Virus record (IMG/VR): IMGVR_UViG_3300032516_000055 | Location: 1-44,649 of that record | DNA length: 44,649 nucleotides | Origin: a virus | Strand: one strand, 5' to 3' | Part shown: positions 1 through 7,520 of the stretch, piece by piece | Layout: the number at the start of each line of letters is the position of its first letter | Numbering within the stretch: the stretch's first letter is position 1 | Translations under genes and position numbers: made by a program | The notes under the pieces: generated by a model | Told to the model about the DNA's origin: nothing | Seen by the model: the letters and a program-made list of their open reading frames with translations, nothing else | Databases searched by the model: none

Positions 1-50
1 AGTTCAAAATATTTTTCATTAGAATTTGTTACTTTTAAAGTAAACCCCAT
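1..50 (-). CDS. Partial CDS, N-terminal part of small hypothetical protein
   Basis: The start codon lies at 48-50 and is preceded on the minus strand by AGGAG. The reading frame runs off the left edge. The complete copy is at 44373-44552, so this is not a separate gene but the other side of the circle junction. Function unknown. Confidence 0.8.
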   Translation of the reverse strand, partial: MGFTLKVTNSNEKYFE

Positions 51-126
51 AATTTTATCTCCTTTCATCTTTAAATTCAGTGCATAATGATTACCTACAC
101 TCCTCTTTAAATTAGTAAATATAACG
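1..126. repeat. Terminal direct repeat, left copy
   Basis: Bases 1-126 are identical to 44503-44628. They include the 5' part of a small leftward gene that is complete only at the right end. This is the usual signature of a circular molecule, or a terminally redundant one, opened at an arbitrary point, with a unit length of about 44,502 bp. The identity stops at base 127, where the two copies continue differently. Confidence 0.95.
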
Positions 127-294
127 GTCACAAGCTTTGATCACACATTCTTTACTGCAGAATATATAATCTTTTTCTTCTTCATTCTTGGTAACGGAAT
201 CAGGTTTTTTTAAGTTAAACGACTCTAATCTGAAAAACTTATCTTCTATTATCTTGTTGCAGAAAGAACAACATAAAGAACAGCGTGTTTTCAT
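112..294 (-). CDS. Small putative zinc-binding protein (60 aa)
   Basis: The N-terminus carries clustered cysteines (Cys5, 8, 9 and 12 in a CSLCCSFC string). A second motif, FCSKEC, lies near residues 45-50. The pattern CxxC...FCSxxC resembles treble-clef/TRASH-type small zinc domains. A strong GGGAGG ribosome site precedes the ATG. It is the last gene of the leftward left-end cluster before the circle junction. Exact function unknown; DNA-binding or adaptor roles are guesses. Confidence 0.7.
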   Translation of the reverse strand: MKTRCSLCCSFCNKIIEDKFFRLESFNLKKPDSVTKNEEEKDYIFCSKECVIKACDRYIY

Positions 295-315
295 ATCACC
301 ACCTCCCTTCTTATT

Positions 316-525
316 TTATGTCAAATCCATAATATTTTTATAATGAATTTTAGTATTAAAATGAATTTCTATTTGAGGTTTTTCATACATTAAAGGATCT
401 TGTACACGAATATCTTTAAGATTGTTTAAAACATACAAATGTTGTTTTGCATTTAACCAAGAAAAATTTTCTTCTAAATATTTTTTCGCTTTAACAAAAT
501 CACAGGTTGAAAAAGATATATTCAT
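316..525 (-). CDS. Hypothetical protein (69 aa)
   Basis: A short, soluble, mixed-charge protein without a recognised family. Its start has a GGAAGGA ribosome site. It lies 21 bp upstream of the next leftward gene, so it is probably co-transcribed with the cluster. No motif, signal peptide or membrane segment is visible. Confidence 0.6.
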   Translation of the reverse strand: MNISFSTCDFVKAKKYLEENFSWLNAKQHLYVLNNLKDIRVQDPLMYEKPQIEIHFNTKIHYKNIMDLT

Positions 526-598
526 TTTTTATTTCCTTCCTTATTTTACTTTCAGCGTCTAAAGGATAATATAGATTTTCTTATTGTCATTTAATTTC

Positions 599-811
599 TT
601 AATCGAAATTTTCTGGATGTTCTAAAACTCTTCTTATTGGAGATATATAGGTTTCTTGATCATCAACAAAAAATGTATTATTAAGTAATAAACCTATTAA
701 TGCTTCTTTATCGATTGAATTAATAAATTCATAAAAACTATAGACATGTAACTTATAAGATTTTTCTTGTGCATCACTTGATTTCCAAGATATGTGTGTC
801 GTAAGTTTCAT
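599..811 (-). CDS. Hypothetical protein (70 aa)
   Basis: A small soluble protein with no recognised family. The ATG at 809-811 lies two bases past the stop of the upstream RHH gene, an arrangement typical of translational coupling, and there is only a weak ribosome site of its own. The 73-bp gap downstream (526-598) shows no gene or clear signal. Confidence 0.6.
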   Translation of the reverse strand: MKLTTHISWKSSDAQEKSYKLHVYSFYEFINSIDKEALIGLLLNNTFFVDDQETYISPIRRVLEHPENFD

Positions 812-813
812 GT

Positions 814-966
814 TTAGTTTATTTTCTCATGGTCTCTATTCAACTTTTCTTGAATAGCTGATAGAATATACTCGTTCATATCATATCTTTTAACCCTGGC
901 CATGAATTTTAACGCGTCGTGCATTTCTGAAGTCATACACAGTAGAAATTTTTTAATTATTGACAT
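814..966 (-). CDS. Ribbon-helix-helix protein (50 aa)
   Basis: A 50-residue Arc/CopG-like protein. It has a short basic N-terminal strand (SIIKKFLLCM), a first helix (TSEMHDALKFMARVK), a turn and a second helix (MNEYILSAIQEKLNR). That is the whole length of a minimal RHH domain, which binds DNA as a dimer with the N-terminal strand in the major groove. It overlaps the end of the upstream gene by 14 bp. It is probably a local transcription regulator, perhaps acting on the shared operators near 1977-2201; the target is inference. Confidence 0.7.
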   Translation of the reverse strand: MSIIKKFLLCMTSEMHDALKFMARVKRYDMNEYILSAIQEKLNRDHEKIN

Positions 967-1174
967 TTTCCCACCCTTCTTCTTTTATTTTTTTAACACA
1001 TTGTTTTATTAAATAATCAATTTCCGATTCATTTTTTTTTAAGGATTTAGGATGGAATAAATTTTTGACTTCACAAATCCTAGAATAATCTTCTATTTCT
1101 TGTGCTATCTTTGATATTTCTTGCATAACTTTTTCTTTTAAGATGTCAGTTTTTTTCTTTTTGAATAGCCACAT
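953..1174 (-). CDS. Hypothetical helical protein (73 aa)
   Basis: The N-terminus is MWLFKKKK. The rest is predicted mostly helical and charged, possibly coiled-coil (residues 10-35). It could attach peripherally to the membrane through the Trp-Leu-Phe plus lysine start, but no true membrane span is present. It overlaps the downstream RHH gene by 14 bp. No family recognised. Confidence 0.6.
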   Translation of the reverse strand: MWLFKKKKTDILKEKVMQEISKIAQEIEDYSRICEVKNLFHPKSLKKNESEIDYLIKQCVKKIKEEGWENVNN

Positions 1175-1192
1175 GGTTATTTTTCCTTTATT

Positions 1193-1378
1193 TTAGTTTA
1201 TTTCTCTTGGTGTTTGCTGTATTGTAATGATACATTTATCTATTAACTCATCTTGTTTATTTTTATAAAACTTTTTGAGGTAGGTTAGGTAGACAATTAT
1301 ATCTGTATCAGAGATTTTTTTAGGTTTTTTTCTTGTTATAACCCGTTCTGCAACATCACATAATTTGTAAGTTAGCAT
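1193..1378 (-). CDS. Hypothetical protein (61 aa)
   Basis: A small basic protein with no family recognised. Its start overlaps the end of the upstream gene by 7 bp (1372-1378), which supports translation as part of one transcript from the promoter at 1633-1661. No metal, membrane or DNA-binding motif is obvious. Confidence 0.55.
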   Translation of the reverse strand: MLTYKLCDVAERVITRKKPKKISDTDIIVYLTYLKKFYKNKQDELIDKCIITIQQTPREIN

Positions 1379-1593
1379 TTTGAATCCTCCTTATTTATCT
1401 TTTTGAGTATTCCTTTTGGTTTTCTAGTTCCTTTTCCAGTAAGAAAATTATTTTTTATATAATCATCATGAAGAATACATTTTCTAATAATTTGTTTTTC
1501 AATATAATGAGCAAGGTAACCATCATCATTATGGTTATATATTACCTCACATGTTTCATTATCATATTTTTTTAATAATATTTCTTTTTTCAT
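1372..1593 (-). CDS. Small protein with a capsid-like C-terminal motif (73 aa)
   Basis: Preceded by a strong AGGAGG site. The C-terminal half contains FLTGKGTRKPKGIL, preceded by a charged helix. The layout is very like the helix-plus-loop of HK97-fold capsid proteins; the capsid protein of this phage has ILTGTGIKEPQGIL at the same relative place. The N-terminal half is unrelated to capsid. This could be chance, a relic, or a capsid-derived small protein. Function unknown. Confidence 0.6.
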   Translation of the reverse strand: MKKEILLKKYDNETCEVIYNHNDDGYLAHYIEKQIIRKCILHDDYIKNNFLTGKGTRKPKGILKKINKEDSKC

Positions 1594-1632
1594 TTTGCCT
1601 CCTTTTATTTGTTAATTATCAACCATGATATT

Positions 1633-1661
1633 ATTATAATATAATAATAATGTTTAGTCAA
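1633..1661 (-). promoter_or_regulatory. Sigma70-type promoter, leftward
   Basis: On the minus strand: TTGACT (1656-1661), a 17-bp spacer, then TATAAT (1633-1638). It lies just upstream of the gene starting at 1593 and so can drive the left-end cluster independently of the promoters near 1977 and 2173. Confidence 0.75.
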
Positions 1662-1669
1662 GAAAAATT

Positions 1670-1930
1670 TTATATTTTTTCAAAAAGAGGTTGGGCGAAA
1701 GGATTTAATTTTGATATTATCATATAACCATCCCCTATATATTCTATATCAACCATAATTCCATCAAAATATATTCCTGCTGTTACGACTCTTGCTGTTC
1801 CTTCTATCTTTTTTTCCCATTGTCTCATAATTCCTTTTGCTGTTTTAGATTTTCCAAGTATTTCAAATATATATGTGAAGCCTTCATTATTAGTATTCAT
1901 TATTTTATTTTTAATTTCAAACCTTTTCAT
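1670..1930 (-). CDS. Hypothetical protein (86 aa)
   Basis: A soluble, probably alpha/beta small protein of unrecognised family. It is the first gene downstream of the consensus promoter at 1977-2005, and the AT-rich 5' leader has a weak ribosome site. The alternative start at Met11 would shorten it by ten residues. No catalytic or metal motif is visible. Confidence 0.6.
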   Translation of the reverse strand: MKRFEIKNKIMNTNNEGFTYIFEILGKSKTAKGIMRQWEKKIEGTARVVTAGIYFDGIMVDIEYIGDGYMIISKLNPFAQPLFEKI

Positions 1931-1976
1931 TTTATTTCCTCATTTTTTTTTCTTGGTTAATTTTGATTACATTCAT

Positions 1977-2005
1977 ATTATATCACACATGAGACATCAT
2001 GTCAA
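1977..2005 (-). promoter_or_regulatory. Consensus promoter with operator-like spacer
   Basis: On the minus strand: TTGACA (2000-2005), exactly 17 bp, TATAAT (1977-1982). The spacer holds ATGTCTCATGTGTGA, a near direct repeat of a 7-bp unit (ATGTCTC, ATGTGTG). The same spacer recurs at 2179-2193, on the other side of the RHH gene. A GACAT-C-ATGTC palindrome overlaps the -35 box. This is likely a regulated promoter controlled by one of the small DNA-binding proteins. Confidence 0.8.
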
Positions 2006-2014
2006 GCATTTATT

Positions 2015-2149
2015 TTAACTTTTTTCAAAAAACTTTTCTATGATATATCTTGCCGTTTCTGTCTTTGTTTCTTCTCTTGCCTCCGCTAATTTAACCAGCT
2101 TTTCTTCAATTCTGTTCGTTATTCTTATATGTATATATTTTGGTTTCAT
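2015..2149 (-). CDS. Minimal ribbon-helix-helix regulator (44 aa)
   Basis: The beta-strand is KYIHIRITN, followed by helix one (RIEEKLVKLAEAREET) and helix two (KTETARYIIEKFFEK). This is the canonical Arc/CopG topology in the shortest workable length. A strong GGAGG site precedes the ATG. Its own promoter (2173-2201) and the downstream promoter (1977-2005) share the same spacer sequence, which suggests autoregulation plus control of the next operon. It faces the small HTH gene at 2286 across a divergent control region and is therefore a candidate lysogeny or copy-control repressor (inference). Confidence 0.8.
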   Translation of the reverse strand: MKPKYIHIRITNRIEEKLVKLAEAREETKTETARYIIEKFFEKS

Positions 2150-2172
2150 TTCTTATTCCTCCTTTCATTATT

Positions 2173-2201
2173 AATATATCACACATGAGACATTTTGTCA
2201 A
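2173..2201 (-). promoter_or_regulatory. Promoter of the RHH gene with operator-like spacer
   Basis: On the minus strand: TTGACA (2196-2201), 17 bp, TATATT (2173-2178). The spacer repeats the ATGTCTCATGTGTGA seen in the 1977-2005 promoter. The start codon of the RHH gene is at 2149. Confidence 0.8.
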
Positions 2202-2232
2202 ACATTTGTTTTAAAAAATAATAAAACTTATC

Positions 2233-2261
2233 TTGACAAATCAAAGAGATTGTAATATAAA
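2233..2261 (+). promoter_or_regulatory. Rightward promoter, start of the late-strand block
   Basis: TTGACA (2233-2238), 17 bp, TATAAA (2256-2261). It is divergent from the leftward promoter at 2173-2201, with only 31 bp between the two -35 boxes. It reads into the small HTH gene at 2286. Confidence 0.75.
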
Positions 2262-2285
2262 TAAACAAAACGAAAGGATAATAAA

Positions 2286-2462
2286 ATGCAAATAACCAAA
2301 AATGAATTAGAAAAAATATATTATGAAAATAAAAATCAAATAGTATGCGAAAGATTGAATATCTCTCATCCAACACTTATTAAGAAATTAAAAGAAAATA
2401 ATATAGCACTTAAAGGGAAGGGTGCGGGTAATATAAAATTAACCATAACGGACAAAGAATAA
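2286..2462 (+). CDS. Small helix-turn-helix protein (58 aa)
   Basis: Too short for routine ORF lists but well supported. AAAGGA precedes the ATG and a 17-bp-spaced promoter lies upstream. The sequence reads LEKIYYENKNQIVCERLNIS, then HPTLIKKLKENNI. This is an HTH of the resolvase/Hin-like or homeodomain-like type, with recognition helix around residues 26-37. A GKGAGN stretch follows. It sits in the divergent switch opposite the RHH gene, so it is probably a regulator, perhaps of the packaging genes downstream. The precise family is not certain. Confidence 0.7.
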   Translation: MQITKNELEKIYYENKNQIVCERLNISHPTLIKKLKENNIALKGKGAGNIKLTITDKE

Positions 2463-2540
2463 TTTAAAATTATGATAACCCGTGTTATAATTTCAAGAAA
2501 AGTTATATTATCACCAAATGATTATACAAAATGGAGTAAA

Positions 2541-2735
2541 ATGGAGAATGAAAAAATAAACAAAATTTCTAGGGAATTATATGAGAATATTGTTAATTAT
2601 ATTATAAGACTAAGAAAAAGTGGTTGTCCTGATAATACTATTCATAATATGATAACTAAAAAATACAATATAGATGACATTTTGGCTTATAAAATAAAAA
2701 ATATTGCTTATAAAATTATTAGAGATGAAGATTAA
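2541..2735 (+). CDS. Hypothetical protein (64 aa)
   Basis: The frame is open from an upstream ATG at 2472, but that start lacks a ribosome site. The ATG at 2541 has GGAG seven bases upstream and is preferred, giving a 64-residue, Lys/Ile-rich helical protein (NIVNYIIRLRKSG). It may be a small DNA-binding protein, because phage genes just before a terminase are often of this kind. No family is recognised. Confidence 0.5.
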   Translation: MENEKINKISRELYENIVNYIIRLRKSGCPDNTIHNMITKKYNIDDILAYKIKNIAYKIIRDED

Positions 2736-2788
2736 GACAATAAAATAAAATATAATGAAATAAAAATTAAATACTTTTATATAAAATA

Positions 2789-2839
2789 TGTTCTACATAG
2801 AACAATAAAGTTTGAACTTATTATGTTCTATGTGGAACT
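2789..2839. promoter_or_regulatory. Pair of palindromic sites (operator or parS-like)
   Basis: TGTTCTACATAGAACA (2789-2804) is a perfect 16-bp palindrome. TGTTCTATGTGGAACT (2824-2839) is a near-perfect second copy, with centres 35 bp apart. Together they can also form a long stem. The perfect copy matches the chromosomal parS consensus at 11 of 16 positions. They lie 16 bp upstream of the gene whose product begins with a ParB-like domain. They could be an operator, a ParB-type site or an attenuator. Confidence 0.7.
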
Positions 2840-2854
2840 TGAGGATGAAAGACA

Positions 2855-4156
2855 ATGGAAAATAATAATAAATTAGATGTTATATGGAAAATTGAAAAAA
2901 GAAAAGTTGATGACCTTATTCCATATTCAAAAAATCCTCGGAAAATATCAGAAAAACAAATAGAAGATTTAAAAAAATCTATTGAAAAGTTTGGTTTTGT
3001 TGAAATACCTGTAATTAATAGAGATAATACTATTATTGCAGGACATCAAAGATTAAAAGTAATGCAACTATTAGGAAGGGGGAAAGAAGAAATAGATGTA
3101 AGAATACCAGAAAAAGAAATGACCGAAAAAGATTTCAAGGAATATTGTATAAGAAGTAATAAAAATGTAGCTGATTGGGATTTTAATATTTTAGATGAAT
3201 TTTATGAGAAAAAAGATTTGATTGAATGGGGTTTTGAAAAACAAGATTTATTTTTTGAACAAGGAATAGAAGAAACTCAAGGCGATGATGATATTCCTGC
3301 AACACAAGAAAAAATTATAACTATCAAGGATGATTTATATGAACTAGGAAATCATAGATTATTATGTGGGGATAGTATATTAATTGATGATGTTGAAAGG
3401 CTTATGAATAGTAAGAATGCAGATATGGTTTTTACTGACCCGCCATTTAATATCGGATATACTTATAATTCCTATAATGATAATAAAACAAATGAGGAAT
3501 ATTATAAATTTATATGTGATTCTTTAAGTCCATATATTCAAGAAAATATAAGTTATTATATAATGCAAAGACATTCTAATATATTTATGCAGTGGAAAAT
3601 TTTAGAAGAGTTAAAATTAGAATATAAAAATTTAATTATTTGGAAAAGTCCAAGTCAAGCTCAACCTAATGATAGATTTTCTTATATGTATCAACCTATT
3701 TTATTTTTTAAAAAAGGGAATGTTATATTTAATGAATATTGTCAAAAAAGAGATATGCCAGAAGATTATGCTGGATTAAATAAAGGATTCAAAGGTAAAA
3801 TTAATGATATTTGGGATGATATTAAAAGAATAGCAGTTGGGGCTATTTGTTCTAAAGAAACTATATTATCTGGAAAAAATAAGGCACATCCTGCTCAAAT
3901 GCCAATAGGATTACCAGAAAGAGCTATATTATTTAGTTCAAATATAAATAATATTATTGTTGATCCATTTTTGGGTTCAGGCTCAACACTTATAGCTTGT
4001 GAAAAAACAAATCGTAATTGTTATGGCATAGAAATAGACGAAAAATATTGTGATGTTATAGTTAGAAGATATATTAAGTTTTGTAAAGACAATAATATAA
4101 AATTTGTAATAAAACGAAATGGACAAGAAATAGATTACCAGGAGTTTGGAATATAA
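2855..4156 (+). CDS. ParB-like domain fused to DNA adenine/cytosine-N4 methyltransferase
   Basis: Residues 13-75 form a ParB/Srx-type domain (LIPYSKNPRK, then IIAGHQRLKV at 60-69). The methyltransferase part carries the catalytic DPPF at 195-198, a KAHPAQMP motif at 343-350 and the SAM-binding DPFLGSGST at 370-378. DPPF coming before the SAM motif marks a beta-class N6-adenine or N4-cytosine enzyme. At 433 residues it is typical of phage ParB-MTase fusions found next to terminases. It probably methylates phage DNA, either for protection against host restriction or to mark DNA for packaging. It overlaps the next gene by one base (TAATG). The target sequence is unknown. Confidence 0.9.
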   Translation: MENNNKLDVIWKIEKRKVDDLIPYSKNPRKISEKQIEDLKKSIEKFGFVEIPVINRDNTIIAGHQRLKVMQLLGRGKEEIDVRIPEKEMTEKDFKEYCIRSNKNVADWDFNILDEFYEKKDLIEWGFEKQDLFFEQGIEETQGDDDIPATQEKIITIKDDLYELGNHRLLCGDSILIDDVERLMNSKNADMVFTDPPFNIGYTYNSYNDNKTNEEYYKFICDSLSPYIQENISYYIMQRHSNIFMQWKILEELKLEYKNLIIWKSPSQAQPNDRFSYMYQPILFFKKGNVIFNEYCQKRDMPEDYAGLNKGFKGKINDIWDDIKRIAVGAICSKETILSGKNKAHPAQMPIGLPERAILFSSNINNIIVDPFLGSGSTLIACEKTNRNCYGIEIDEKYCDVIVRRYIKFCKDNNIKFVIKRNGQEIDYQEFGI

Positions 4157-4557
4157 TGGCTTACAGTAAAAAATACATGATAGAAGAATCATTAAAAGCA
4201 ATTCAAGAAAATAAACTATTTTTTATAGATGACATTTTTGCCTACGTAGAGTTTTGTGCGGCTACATTTTATAATCATGAATTGGAGAAAGTAGAGACAA
4301 TAAAAAGAGCATTGGCAGAAAATAGCATTAAAGCAAGACAATCATTAAAACAAAAATGGTATATGTCAGATAATCCAACATTACAAATTGCACTATATAA
4401 ACTTCTTTGTCCAGAGGAAGAATATCATAGATTGGCAAATACTAAACAAGCTATAGACCATACTTCAAAAGGTGAAAAAATAGATTTTATAGGTCAAGAT
4501 GCTCGAGAAAGAATTAAGGAATTAAAAGAAGAAAATAAAGAAGAAGATAATGGTTAG
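4156..4557 (+). CDS. Terminase small subunit (putative)
   Basis: A 133-residue, mainly helical protein directly before and overlapping the large terminase, and directly after the methyltransferase: the usual place of a small terminase. The N-terminal region (about 8-60) is compatible with an HTH DNA-recognition domain and the tail (115-133) is very acidic and lysine-rich. It would bind the packaging start site and recruit the large subunit. The call rests mainly on position and size; sequence similarity cannot be tested here. Confidence 0.7.
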   Translation: MAYSKKYMIEESLKAIQENKLFFIDDIFAYVEFCAATFYNHELEKVETIKRALAENSIKARQSLKQKWYMSDNPTLQIALYKLLCPEEEYHRLANTKQAIDHTSKGEKIDFIGQDARERIKELKEENKEEDNG

Positions 4558-6001
4558 TATTGTATTAAAAGAAGAATTAGATATAATTGAAAAGTCTCTA
4601 TCTAAAAAAAAAATATCTAACGAGGAAGCTAATTGGTTAATTAATAAATTAGTGATAAAAGATAGAGAAAAAAATATATTACAATGGGGTAAATATTATT
4701 TCCCAGAAAAATTTACTAAACCTTTTTGTAAAGAACTTCATAATTATTTTATAGATATAAGACATCATGATTTTACTGATACATTAGCCCCAAGGAATCA
4801 TGCAAAAACAGTTATAAAGTGTTTCTTAATACCTATATACCAGTCTATAGTAGAACCTCATTTATTCCAACACTATCTCAACATACAAAACACAACAACA
4901 AAAGCTATATCTATAAATATAACTATAAGAAATGAATTTGAGTTTAATGAAAAATTAAGGAATGATTATGGAGATTTAATAGATAATAAAAAATGGACAG
5001 AAAAACAATTTGTTTTAAAAAATGGTGTTGTTTTTACCGCAATAGGTGCAGGTGAATCTATGCGAGGTTTAAATTATCTAAATAAACGCCCTGATTATAT
5101 TGTCGGTGATGATTTATATGATGATGAAGATATTCATAACTTAGAAAGATTAAAAAAGAAAAAAAATTGGTTTTGGTCTTCTATCTATCCAGCTAGAGAC
5201 CAGATGAAAAAAACTTCGATACATTTACAAGGTACAGCCATAAACAAAAACGATTTATTACATGAAAATTTTGGTAAAGAAGGAATTACAAGCAGAAAAT
5301 TCCAATCAATTATAGATTATGATAAGAAAATAACATTATGGTTTGATTACGATAATTTGATAAGAGATAAAGAGTTAATGGGATCTATACAATTTGAGCG
5401 TGAAATGCAAAATAATTGCAGAGACGATAGCTCATCTATTATTAAAGAAGCTTGGATTAATTTTAAAAAGTGTGATTTAGTAGAAAAAGAAGGTATCCTA
5501 TATTTAAATAATGAAAAAGTTATTAAAAAAATAGGAAATGTTGATCCAGCAATTGGTGAAAAAAATGTAAATGATTTTACTGGGAAGGCTTATATAATTA
5601 AAACAGAATATCAAAATTTTTATATTTATGAGATTAAGAATGACCATTTTTCTTTTAATACAAACCTAGATGACATTAAAAATTGGCATTTAAGACATAA
5701 ATTTGATATATTTAAAATAGAATCTATAAGTGCATTTCAAGCATTTGGTCAAGAGATAAGAAGGACAACAGATATTCCTTTAAAAGAAATTAAAACAGTT
5801 AAAGATAAAATAAGTCGTCTTGAAGGTGTGTCATCTTTATTTGAAAATAATAAAGTTTTTATAAATGAAAATATTCCTATAGATTTAAAAAATGAATTGG
5901 TAGAACAATTGATTAATAACGAACCCAACCATGATGATATAAGAGATGCTGTAATATTAGGATTAGAGGAATCTAAATTATTAATTTGTGAAGTATTTTG
6001 A
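4550..6001 (+). CDS. terL: Terminase large subunit
   Basis: ATP-driven packaging motor with a C-terminal nuclease. The Walker A-type motif APRNHAKT lies at 80-87 (the common phage form APRGxGKS) and Walker B, PDYIVGDDLYDDE, at 181-193. The RNase H-like nuclease has its first Asp in VDPAIG (Asp332), Glu391 in IES and Asp463/Asp466 in HDDIRDA. The length of 483 aa is normal. The start overlaps the small subunit by 8 bp. The mechanism (cos or headful) cannot be told; the similarity looks closest to Mu-like and related contractile phages. Confidence 0.93.
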   Translation: MVSIVLKEELDIIEKSLSKKKISNEEANWLINKLVIKDREKNILQWGKYYFPEKFTKPFCKELHNYFIDIRHHDFTDTLAPRNHAKTVIKCFLIPIYQSIVEPHLFQHYLNIQNTTTKAISINITIRNEFEFNEKLRNDYGDLIDNKKWTEKQFVLKNGVVFTAIGAGESMRGLNYLNKRPDYIVGDDLYDDEDIHNLERLKKKKNWFWSSIYPARDQMKKTSIHLQGTAINKNDLLHENFGKEGITSRKFQSIIDYDKKITLWFDYDNLIRDKELMGSIQFEREMQNNCRDDSSSIIKEAWINFKKCDLVEKEGILYLNNEKVIKKIGNVDPAIGEKNVNDFTGKAYIIKTEYQNFYIYEIKNDHFSFNTNLDDIKNWHLRHKFDIFKIESISAFQAFGQEIRRTTDIPLKEIKTVKDKISRLEGVSSLFENNKVFINENIPIDLKNELVEQLINNEPNHDDIRDAVILGLEESKLLICEVF

Positions 6002-6018
6002 AAAAGAATTTAATAATT

Positions 6019-6049
6019 TTGTTTATAGAAAAAATAAACATGGTATAAT
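6019..6049 (+). promoter_or_regulatory. Possible promoter upstream of the portal gene
   Basis: TTGTTT (6019-6024), a 19-bp spacer and a perfect TATAAT (6044-6049) sit in the 136-bp gap between terminase and portal. The long spacer makes it weaker than the other promoters. It may give head genes their own transcript. Confidence 0.45.
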
Positions 6050-6137
6050 AAAAATGTCAATTAATATTTTTTAGATAGTCTATGATAAAAATATAAATAT
6101 GTTGTGCTTAAATTTAAAAAATAAATAGGGGTATATT

Positions 6138-7520
6138 GTGAGTATATTTTCAAATATGCTAGATAATTTTGCTTTTAGTAGAATGAAAAAAAAATCTCTT
6201 AATTTAAACGAATTACTGGGATATAGTACATTAAATAGTTTTGATTGGCACGATGTTAAAGCGACATTAGCTTGGTATTATTGGGCTAAGGTGCATACTA
6301 TTTGGAGATCTACAAATTTAATATCTCAAGAATTAGCAAGCATAAAACCTATAATTATAAATAATAAAACTAAAGAAATTTATAGAGAATATGATTCAAG
6401 AATTCCTGCCACATATCCTTTAAAATTATTAATAGAACCTAATTCAGACACAACACATATAGAATTTATAACATCAAATATTGAAAGTCTTTTGGTTACA
6501 GGTGAAACATATATTATAACTGGAGGATTAAAAGAACCTGTTCAAATGTTTTGGCAAAATCCTAATGAAATAAATATTATATCAGATAATTTTTATATGC
6601 CAAAACAAATAATAGTTAATAATCCTACTGATACTATTATCTTTACAAGAAATGATAATGATTATAGGTATTATACTAGTGATGGCTTACGCCAGATATA
6701 TCAGATAATAGATTTTAATCCATTTTATAAATATGGAAATCAAAGAGGATTTAGTAGATTATCACCATTATTTTTTTCAATAGAAGAATATATTAAAGGT
6801 AATCTTCATAATATAAATATGATGAGAAAAGGAGCAAGGCCGTCTGGAGTATTAACTGTTGATGATACTATTACAAACGATCAATTATTAAGCATAAAAG
6901 ACCAAGTTAATAAATTTTATTCTGGAGTTGAAAACTCAGGAAATTTAATGGTTTTAAATAATGGTAGAGAGTTTAAAACTATAGATATAAGCAATAGAGA
7001 TATGGAATATTCTGAATTAAATAAAATAGCTAAACAAAACGTATATGAGGTTTTTGAGATTCCATCTTCTTTTTTTGATAATGCAACAAGTACATATAAC
7101 AATAAGCTTAATGATAGAATAAATCTTTATATTTTTGCAATTATACCGTTAGCTTTACGGTTATATGGAGAATTAACTAAGCTGTTTTATTATGATAAAA
7201 ATAAATATAGGGATTATGAAATAAGTTTTTTAATAAAAGAAATTCCTGCCCTTGAAGCAATGTTTGATGATTCTAATTTAAGGAAATCACAATCAGGAGT
7301 ATTTACTATCAATGAATTAAGAGAAAGATATTCGTTAGAAGATATTGGAACAGAAGGAGATATAGTATATCAACCTATGAATTTATTACCTGTTGGAAAT
7401 TCTACTAAAGAAATTAAAAAATATGATATAGAAATGATAGAAAAAAAATTATTGAATAAAAATATTAGCAAAGATGAGATAGGTAAAATTATTAATGTTA
7501 TTAATAAATCCAACGCGTAG
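6138..7520 (+). CDS. Portal protein (HK97-type family)
   Basis: A 460-residue portal. Recognisable features are the early Trp-rich clip region, the stretch GFSRLSPL, the typical NMMRKGARPSGVL, the KDQVNKFYSG helix, and IPSSFFDNATSTYNN near residue 320, which is typical of the Phage_portal family (PF04860). It forms the 12-subunit vertex ring that docks terminase and the neck. It starts with GTG after an AGGGG site. The 3' end overlaps the MuF-like gene by 26 bp, which fits the usual portal-MuF coupling. Confidence 0.9.
   Translation: MSIFSNMLDNFAFSRMKKKSLNLNELLGYSTLNSFDWHDVKATLAWYYWAKVHTIWRSTNLISQELASIKPIIINNKTKEIYREYDSRIPATYPLKLLIEPNSDTTHIEFITSNIESLLVTGETYIITGGLKEPVQMFWQNPNEINIISDNFYMPKQIIVNNPTDTIIFTRNDNDYRYYTSDGLRQIYQIIDFNPFYKYGNQRGFSRLSPLFFSIEEYIKGNLHNINMMRKGARPSGVLTVDDTITNDQLLSIKDQVNKFYSGVENSGNLMVLNNGREFKTIDISNRDMEYSELNKIAKQNVYEVFEIPSSFFDNATSTYNNKLNDRINLYIFAIIPLALRLYGELTKLFYYDKNKYRDYEISFLIKEIPALEAMFDDSNLRKSQSGVFTINELRERYSLEDIGTEGDIVYQPMNLLPVGNSTKEIKKYDIEMIEKKLLNKNISKDEIGKIINVINKSNA

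Noticed and set aside
2179-2376. Leftward hydrophobic 65-aa ORF
   Set aside because: It is antisense to the HTH gene and its promoter; the hydrophobic composition is a by-product of AT-rich antisense sequence.
2855-4156. True plasmid partition ParB
   Set aside because: The ParB-like domain is fused to a methyltransferase, a common phage fusion, and no ParA ATPase was found.
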